Origin: Armatimonadetes bacterium JP3_11
GTDB lineage: Bacteria > Armatimonadota > Fimbriimonadia > Fimbriimonadales > GBS-DC
DNA length: 37,353 nucleotides
Reading direction: 5' to 3'
Assembly: GCA_002254605.1 (NCBI GenBank)
Contig: NKPV01000007.1
Location: 1-37,353 of the forward strand
Shown here: piece after piece, positions 32,751 to 37,353 of the stretch
Numbering within the stretch: position 1 is the stretch's first letter
Layout: every line of letters starts with the position of its first letter
Notes under the pieces: generated by a model
What the model saw: only the letters and a program-made list of their open reading frames with translations
What the model was told of the DNA's origin: nothing
The model's database searches: none
Translations under genes and position numbers: made by a program

Positions 32751-34910
32751 CTACTGTTTCAAAATCGCCCTCAAGAACTGCCCTGTGTAGCTGGCGGCGC
32801 ACTCGGCGACTTGCTCGGGCGTGCCCTCCGCCACAATCCAGCCACCGCCTGAACCGCCCTCAGGACCTAAGTCGATAATCCAGTCCGCCGTCTTAATCAC
32901 ATCGAGGTTATGCTCAATTACAATCACGGTGTTGCCCGCGTCCACAAGCCGATGCAACACGCCCAATAACTTCCGCACATCCTCGAAGTGCAGCCCTGTG
33001 GTCGGCTCGTCTAAGATGTACACCGTGTTGCCAGTAGCGCGTTTGCTGAGTTCGGTGGCAAGTTTAACGCGCTGCGCTTCGCCGCCCGAGAGCGTCGGCG
33101 CTGGTTGCCCCAGCCGAATATAGTCCAATCCCACATCGTAGAGCGTCTGCAACTTGCGAGCAATCGCAGGAAATGGCGCAAAAAACGCCAACGCCTCTTC
33201 CACCGTCATGTGCAGCACATCGGCGATGGTTTTATCCTTAAACTTCACTTCCAGCGTCTCACGGTTGTAGCGTTGCCCTCTACACACTTCACAGGGCACA
33301 TACACATCGGGCAGGAACTGCATCTCGATTTTGACCATCCCGTCGCCGCGGCAGGCTTCGCAGCGTCCCCCTTTCACATTGAAACTGAACCTGCCGGGCG
33401 TATAGCCGCGTGCGCGTGCTTCGGGAGTGCTGGCAAACAACTCGCGGATCGGGTCGAACACGCCTGTGTAGGTGGCGGGATTGCTGCGGGGCGTGCGCCC
33501 AATCGGCGACTGGTCGATATCGATGACCTTGTCCACATATTCCAGCCCTTCGATACAGTCATGCTCGCCCCACACGCGGCGCGTGCCGTACACATGGTAC
33601 ATCAGGCGTGGGAACAGTGTTTCTTGGATGAGTGTGCTTTTGCCCGACCCGGAGACGCCCGTGATACACACAAACAGCCCCAGCGGAATACGCACCGTGA
33701 GGTTTTTGAGGTTGTTGGCGCGTGCGCCGTGGAGTATCAACCAGCGGTCGGGGTGCGGAGGGCGGCGCATCGCAGGGATTTCGATCCGTCGCTTCCCCGA
33801 AAGGTATTGCCCCGTGAGGCTTTCTGGGCAGTGGATGACCTCCTGCACGGTTCCCGCAACGACGACCTCGCCGCCATGTTCCCCCGCACCCGGTCCCAGA
33901 TCGATGACCCAGTCGGCGGCGCGGATGGTTTCCTCGTCGTGTTCCACCACCAGCACCGTGTTGCCCAAGTCGCGTAGTCGCTGGAGTGTTTGGATGAGTT
34001 TGTGATTATCACGCTGGTGCAGCCCGATACTCGGCTCATCTAACACATACAGCACGCCCATCAGCCCCGAGCCGATTTGCGTGGCGAGTCGGATGCGTTG
34101 CGCCTCGCCGCCAGAGAGCGTGGTCGCGGCGCGATCCAGCGTTAGATACCCCAGCCCGACATCGAGCAGAAACTTCAAACGGGCTCGCACCTCTTTGAGG
34201 ATGCGTTCGGCGATGGTGCGTTCGCGGGGGGTGAGGTGCGTTTCCAACTCGGCGAACCAACGCGCCGCCTCCTCGATGCTCATCGCGCTTACCTCGGCGA
34301 TGTTTTTGCCCCCCACCGTCACGGCAAGGCTTTCGGGCTTGAGCCGTTTGCCCCGACACACAGGACACGGTCGCGTCGCCATAAACTGCTCTAATTCCTG
34401 CTTGATGTAGTCGCTCTCGGTCTCCTCATAACGCCGCTTGAGAATGTTGATCACGCCCTCAAACTCGGTATCGATATAGCGCGTGCGCCCCCAACGATTG
34501 CGGAACTCCACCGTGACATTGCCTTTCGTGCCATACATCAGTGCGTGGAACTGTTCGGGCGTGAGATCTTGCAAGGGGGTATCGAGAGTGAAGCCGAGCC
34601 GCTTCGCGACGCCGTCTAACATCGCCAATCGCCAGTCGGTCAGTTCGCCGTCGCGTTTGACGAAAGGACGCAAAGCGCCCTGGCGTATCGACAGGTTGCG
34701 GTCAGGCGCAATCAGCTCAGGGTCGAACTCGGTTTTTGTGCCCAGTCCTGTGCATTCGGGGCATGCGCCGTAAGGACTATTGAACGAGAAGTTGCGAGGC
34801 TCCAGTTCGCCTAAACTAACCCCACAGTCTGGGCAGGCAAAATGCTCGGAAAAATGCAACTCGGCATCAGGCGCGATTGGCTCGCCAGCAATCTGAAGCG
34901 TTTGAGGCAT
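32751..34910 (-). CDS. uvrA: UvrA-like excinuclease subunit lacking the N-terminal ~240 residues
   Basis: 719 residues; normal UvrA is ~940-960. The protein begins just before the first zinc module (HFACPDCG ... [11 protein letters not shown], ~residue 24 onward) and continues collinearly to the C-terminus: signature I ([14 protein letters not shown], ~265) and Walker B I ([12 protein letters not shown]), then complete NBD II with Walker [10 protein letters not shown] (~420), zinc module [12 protein letters not shown], signature II and Walker B II ([11 protein letters not shown]). Missing are Walker A of NBD I and the UvrB-binding domain. UvrA recognises DNA damage with UvrB. The upstream frame is closed by a TAA 27 nt before the ATG. 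TACAAT (34917-34922) sits 6 nt upstream, so this shortened form may be transcribed. Either a real truncated protein, a pseudogene or an assembly break. Confidence 0.85.
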   Translation of the reverse strand: MPQTLQIAGEPIAPDAELHFSEHFACPDCGVSLGELEPRNFSFNSPYGACPECTGLGTKTEFDPELIAPDRNLSIRQGALRPFVKRDGELTDWRLAMLDGVAKRLGFTLDTPLQDLTPEQFHALMYGTKGNVTVEFRNRWGRTRYIDTEFEGVINILKRRYEETESDYIKQELEQFMATRPCPVCRGKRLKPESLAVTVGGKNIAEVSAMSIEEAARWFAELETHLTPRERTIAERILKEVRARLKFLLDVGLGYLTLDRAATTLSGGEAQRIRLATQIGSGLMGVLYVLDEPSIGLHQRDNHKLIQTLQRLRDLGNTVLVVEHDEETIRAADWVIDLGPGAGEHGGEVVVAGTVQEVIHCPESLTGQYLSGKRRIEIPAMRRPPHPDRWLILHGARANNLKNLTVRIPLGLFVCITGVSGSGKSTLIQETLFPRLMYHVYGTRRVWGEHDCIEGLEYVDKVIDIDQSPIGRTPRSNPATYTGVFDPIRELFASTPEARARGYTPGRFSFNVKGGRCEACRGDGMVKIEMQFLPDVYVPCEVCRGQRYNRETLEVKFKDKTIADVLHMTVEEALAFFAPFPAIARKLQTLYDVGLDYIRLGQPAPTLSGGEAQRVKLATELSKRATGNTVYILDEPTTGLHFEDVRKLLGVLHRLVDAGNTVIVIEHNLDVIKTADWIIDLGPEGGSGGGWIVAEGTPEQVAECAASYTGQFLRAILKQ

Positions 34911-34916
34911 ATCCCA

Positions 34917-34922
34917 ATTGTA
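34917..34922 (-). promoter_or_regulatory. -10 box adjacent to the truncated uvrA start
   Basis: On the minus strand TACAAT ends 6 nt before ATG 34910, the same spacing as at gcvT and panB. No good -35 is visible upstream. Confidence 0.35.
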
Positions 34923-34971
34923 CCTCTTAGGCGACGGTTAGCTGGGTAGAACCCTTTCGGTGTACTGTGCA

Positions 34972-35053
34972 TTTTGAATGGTAAGAAGCGACGGGCTAAT
35001 AGTTTGCCAGCGCCGGGGGAATATATTAAGTGGAGGTCCCCAAAGGGGCTAAC
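34972..35053 (+). repeat. Copy 1 of the ~82-nt leader element
   Basis: Nearly identical to 37083-37166. The first 36 nt are the same, then comes a short variable block, then a shared AATATATTAAGTGG, a variable G/C-rich block and a shared AAAGGGGCTAAC. GTTTGCC (35002-35008) can pair with GGCTAAC (35047-35053) and alternatively with the upstream GGGCTAA (34993-34999). CCCC-AAA-GGGG (35038-35048) is a further hairpin. A GGAGG follows and ATG 35076 is 22 nt downstream. Confidence 0.8.
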
Positions 35054-35075
35054 GCGGCATTGGAGGAACTTAACG

Positions 35076-35270
35076 ATGGGAACGCTCAAAAAGACAATAG
35101 CAGGAATTGCGTCAGGGGTAATCTTAGTATTCTGCTACCTGGCTGGCGAACATAGAGCCAGCCCGACGACACCCAATCCATACTCTGTCCGTCTGGCGCG
35201 CGCGTCTCCATGGGTGGGCTTACACCCACTGGTGGCAGAGTCGATGGTCGATGGATCCAAAACAAGGTGA
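35076..35270 (+). CDS. Small signal-peptide protein, possibly the N-terminus of a broken redoxin
   Basis: 64 residues from ATG 35076, preceded by GGAGG. The N-terminus MGTLKKTIAGIASGVILVFC is a signal peptide or membrane anchor (the Cys in LVFCYLAG could be a lipobox). The rest, rich in P, S and A, shows no domain. The frame ends at 35270 while a thioredoxin-like frame begins at 35251 in another phase. The two together would make a normal exported redoxin, so this may be one gene split by a frame change within the AAAA run at 35259-35262. Otherwise it is a small exported protein translationally coupled to its neighbour. Confidence 0.5.
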   Translation: MGTLKKTIAGIASGVILVFCYLAGEHRASPTTPNPYSVRLARASPWVGLHPLVAESMVDGSKTR

Positions 35271-35664
35271 GGCGGTGTCCATACCGAGTTCACTGCGGCA
35301 GCTATTACCTGGAAAAGCATCGTCGTTTTGCGAGGTGATATTTTTGGGGTCGTGCAGCGATGCGTCAATCAAGCAACTGTTGGCGTACCTGAAGTATCAT
35401 CTCTCCACTGGCAATACACAAAAGATGGTTCTTGTGGTTAAGTGTGAACCGAGAAAGCTACTAAAAACCTGGGGCAAGGACTTACCTGCGAATCTAAAGA
35501 TCTACCACGATAAAGAAGGTACTCTTCATTCAGATTGGAATGCATTTTTTACTCCGCGGCGTTATATGATTGCTCACGATGGAACTCTGATCAACCTTCA
35601 AAGGTATCCTCCATTAACGGCTATGGAAGGGGGTTGTGATTGTGAAAAAACTGTTGCGCATTAG
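35251..35664 (+). CDS. Thioredoxin/redoxin-like protein lacking CxxC
   Basis: 137 residues. The pattern GEAVSIPSSLRQLLPG, CEVIFLGSCSDASIKQLLAY, VVKCEPRKLL, LKIYHDKEGTL and FTPRRYMIAHDGTLINLQ follows an AhpC/TSA-type redoxin: an opening beta strand, the active-site strand and helix, a central strand, the cis-Pro-like TP and the following strand with DG turn. The position of the active-site CxxC holds SCSD, so ordinary disulfide chemistry is unlikely. There is no ribosome-binding site for ATG 35251 and no signal peptide in this frame. Family assignment is by eye; medium to low certainty. Confidence 0.45.
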   Translation: MDPKQGEAVSIPSSLRQLLPGKASSFCEVIFLGSCSDASIKQLLAYLKYHLSTGNTQKMVLVVKCEPRKLLKTWGKDLPANLKIYHDKEGTLHSDWNAFFTPRRYMIAHDGTLINLQRYPPLTAMEGGCDCEKTVAH

Positions 35665-36364
35665 AGGACTCACTTTGGTCGAGCTGCTGGTTGTGCTTGC
35701 CATCGTGGCATTGTTAGCAGGAATTATCTGGGCTATTCTGCAGCCTGCGCGCGATCGGGCACTTCAAACGACTTGCGCAAGCAAATTACGACAAATCTGG
35801 TTAGCCTTAGAAACCTATCGACAGGATTATCGGGGCATTGATCCCCCTGCTGCGAAGAATCCGATAGAGGCAGGGCTGCCAGCAACCTCCTACTCAAGCG
35901 ATCTGTTCAAAGCGCAGTATGTCAAGCGCTTTCCTGGAGGCTTTCACTGTCCTACCCATAAAATACCGCCGTACGAGCTGGCAGTGATGCGTCGGATACC
36001 CAATCATGTTTGTACTTTTCCTTGCTTGGATGCTCAAGGAAGACTTTTAGAAGCATGTCCGTCGCAGAACTGTGCACAATACTGGCTTGGGTACGATGCG
36101 TACCGTGATCATGTGACTCAATTTCCGTCGGACATGGCTGAGGCTGAACAGCGTCATAGAGAACGGGAGGATGCTCTATTTCGTGTTCTTGGAATGAACT
36201 TCGAGATAGTCTATGATGAACATCACAATCCTTATACGGAGTACCACCCCTCTGATCGCTGGGTTTACCTGTTTGTGCATTTAGACGGTCATTGTTCAAG
36301 GAAAATAATTCCGCCATTTGTCCACTATAGGTATAACCTTTATGAAGAATTGATAGGTGATTAG
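35642..36364 (+). CDS. Type II secretion/pilin-like protein
   Basis: 240 residues from GTG 35642, which has GGAAGGGGG 8 nt upstream; an in-frame GTG at 35636 is too close to it. The leader KKLLRIRG/LTLVELLVVLAIVA has the prepilin cleavage Gly and Glu at +5, then a hydrophobic helix. The C-terminal domain is Cys- and His-rich with no H-x9-DG motif and differs from the pseudopilins at 4196 and 14714. It overlaps the redoxin-like frame by 23 nt. Together with its neighbours it forms the body of the repeated-leader cassette. Confidence 0.72.
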   Translation: MKKLLRIRGLTLVELLVVLAIVALLAGIIWAILQPARDRALQTTCASKLRQIWLALETYRQDYRGIDPPAAKNPIEAGLPATSYSSDLFKAQYVKRFPGGFHCPTHKIPPYELAVMRRIPNHVCTFPCLDAQGRLLEACPSQNCAQYWLGYDAYRDHVTQFPSDMAEAEQRHREREDALFRVLGMNFEIVYDEHHNPYTEYHPSDRWVYLFVHLDGHCSRKIIPPFVHYRYNLYEELIGD

Positions 36365-36369
36365 TTGCC

Positions 36370-37095
36370 ATGCGAAGCGTAAAAGGTCGGGGATGGACTT
36401 TGTCATCGTGCCACAAGCGGCGATGGATCGCTCTGATTATCAGTTTTATAGCGGCTCTTGCAGCGGGTATCTGGTGGTACCTTCAACCACCAGCTCCACC
36501 TCTCGTCGCGATGCGCGTAATGGAAGCGATTCGCAAAAAGGATGCACGCACTCTTAGCGACTATATGTGTGCTGAAGAACGTGAGCGCATGACGCCTGAG
36601 CAGCTGCAAAACATTCTGAACACGATAGAAGAGCATTTCCCCGAACTAATGGCATCTTCGCGCGTGCCTGTTGCGTATCGTCCGCATACCACTTTGGTTC
36701 CTCAAGATTACAGTTTTTCATTCTATTTTAAATTCTTCCCAAAAAGGAATGAGTTGATTGCTTGTTCTTCAGAAGAAGTAAAGTCGTTGAGTGAGCGGTA
36801 TGGTGTACTTGGTCGGATGCCTGAAGGGTATGTACGACTATCTGTTGATGTTTCTTCGTTGGGGGAGCCGCGCTCACGCTGTGCGTTAGTGATGCAAGCA
36901 CTTGTGTTATGTGTACTGCGTCTTAGTATCGCAAAGAATCTATCCGAGCAAGAAATATATTCTAAAATTGATGAGATATTCATAAAAAATGGTGTTCAGT
37001 CCATTTTGGTAAGCTCTCATGCAGGTACAAGGAGTCGTCTCGATAAAATTAAGCTCGTACGGCGTTCTGATGGTCGTCTCGGTTTTGAATGGTAA
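36370..37095 (+). CDS. Membrane-anchored protein of unknown function
   Basis: 241 residues. A basic start (MRSVKGRGWTL...HKRRW) is followed by one membrane helix (ALIISFIAALAAGIWWYL) and a soluble domain beginning AMRVMEAIRKKDARTLSDYM, a pattern seen in NTF2/DUF4878-like extracytoplasmic domains. I would not assign it further. It starts 5 nt after the pseudopilin stop. The last codons, FEW and TAA, are already part of the second repeat copy (37083 on). This stretch is clearly more AT-rich than the rest of the window, suggesting recent acquisition or weak constraint. Confidence 0.6.
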   Translation: MRSVKGRGWTLSSCHKRRWIALIISFIAALAAGIWWYLQPPAPPLVAMRVMEAIRKKDARTLSDYMCAEERERMTPEQLQNILNTIEEHFPELMASSRVPVAYRPHTTLVPQDYSFSFYFKFFPKRNELIACSSEEVKSLSERYGVLGRMPEGYVRLSVDVSSLGEPRSRCALVMQALVLCVLRLSIAKNLSEQEIYSKIDEIFIKNGVQSILVSSHAGTRSRLDKIKLVRRSDGRLGFEW

Positions 37096-37166
37096 GAAGC
37101 GACGGGCTAATAGTTTGCCCACGCCAGGGGAATATATTAAGTGGGGGGGGGCCCAAAGGGGCTAAC
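37083..37166 (+). repeat. Copy 2 of the ~82-nt leader element
   Basis: See copy 1 at 34972. GGGC (37104-37107) can pair with GCCC (37117-37120), competing with GTTTGCC (37113-37119) pairing to GGCTAAC (37160-37166). The variable block near 37140-37151 is a long G run where copy 1 has GAGGT. A GGAGGAGG (37179-37186) and ATG 37193 follow 26 nt downstream. Confidence 0.8.
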
Positions 37167-37192
37167 TAAGCAAGCAATGGAGGAGGATGAAG

Positions 37193-37353
37193 ATGAAAAG
37201 ACGCACGATACTGATGGTGATAGTCTGCACTTTTGGGATAGCGCTTTTGGTTGCAGCGCCGAGCCGAGTGGCGGGGCAGTCGTTTGGGTTGGACGAGAGC
37301 GAATCTCCATCAGACGAGAAACCGGTTCTAACTATTCCCGAAGATATATGCGA
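37193..37353 (+). CDS. Signal-peptide protein, cut by the window end
   Basis: 53 codons visible. GGAGGAGG stands 6 nt before ATG 37193; ATG 37187 is in frame but too close to it. The N-terminus MKRRTILMVIVCTFGIALLV is a signal peptide with a probable cleavage site around SRVAGQ. The mature part begins with an acidic, Ser-rich stretch (DESESPSDEK). No domain is visible yet. It occupies the same position after repeat copy 2 as the small signal-peptide ORF does after copy 1. Confidence 0.6.
   Translation, partial: MKRRTILMVIVCTFGIALLVAAPSRVAGQSFGLDESESPSDEKPVLTIPEDIC

Noticed and set aside
33105-33977. 290-codon plus-strand frame
   Set aside because: Antisense shadow of the uvrA-like gene; no domain or start signal.
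34972-35053. Identifying the repeat as a known riboswitch
   Set aside because: I compared it from memory with TPP, SAM, cobalamin and c-di-GMP cores and found no matching core sequence, so I left it unnamed.

Overview
This window looks like chromosomal DNA from an Armatimonadota-like bacterium, probably moderately thermophilic. The assignment is an inference. It rests on several orphan pseudopilin-type proteins whose N-termini run [18 protein letters not shown], one of which has an H-x9-DG motif near its C-terminus, on lipoproteins and LolA/DUF2092-like secreted proteins, on tight gene packing with overlapping stops, and on many genes whose -10 box lies only 6-9 nt before the start codon (leaderless-type promoters). 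I see no rRNA, tRNA, CRISPR array or intact insertion sequence.

Layout. 1-4176: a consensus promoter drives a two-HTH/cytidine deaminase fusion, followed by a secreted coiled-coil protein, a HEAT-like protein and a beta-propeller lipoprotein. 4196-7097 (minus): an orphan pseudopilin with its own promoter, then a Gfo/Idh/MocA oxidoreductase followed by an ANTAR response regulator. 7201-13028: an AcuC/HDAC-family deacetylase, a 2-oxoacid dehydrogenase E2, a DUF2092 protein, glycine-cleavage GcvT and a D-aminoacylase-type amidohydrolase, several in convergent pairs with no gap between them. 13029-13851 is a gene graveyard holding a decapitated purE and a multiply broken IS5-like transposase. 13852-15454: an orphan sigma-region-2-like ORF, a HEAT lipoprotein and a second pseudopilin. 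15505-24459: an MFS exporter, a large vWA/GATase-like/vWA membrane protein, a YprB-type exonuclease, a YdjC deacetylase, a PuuD-type amidotransferase, then ykgJ-like, panB and pyrE in a row. 24492-27800: a TPR-like membrane protein and a double-ATPase ABC protein of the nucleoside/BMP class. 27850-34910 (minus): a compact cluster running uvrA-like, DUF429, PBP1A, PBP2.

34911-37353 differs from the rest. It is more AT-rich and starts exactly where a UvrA homologue has lost its first ~240 residues. It contains two copies of an ~82-nt element, each just upstream of a gene for a small signal-peptide protein. Between the copies lie a signal-peptide ORF, a thioredoxin-like ORF in another frame, a pseudopilin and a membrane-anchored protein whose last codons form the start of the second copy. 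This looks like a repeating accessory cassette with a shared, possibly structured, leader.

Functionally the core genes cover pyrimidine metabolism (cdd, pyrE), pantothenate (panB), one-carbon metabolism (gcvT), 2-oxoacid oxidation (E2), peptidoglycan synthesis (PBP1A/PBP2) and DNA repair (uvrA-like). The accessory genes are mostly secreted or surface-anchored. The best candidates for something undescribed are the repeated leader/cassette at the right end, the headless UvrA, the HTH-cytidine deaminase fusion, and the window-wide leaderless promoter architecture.
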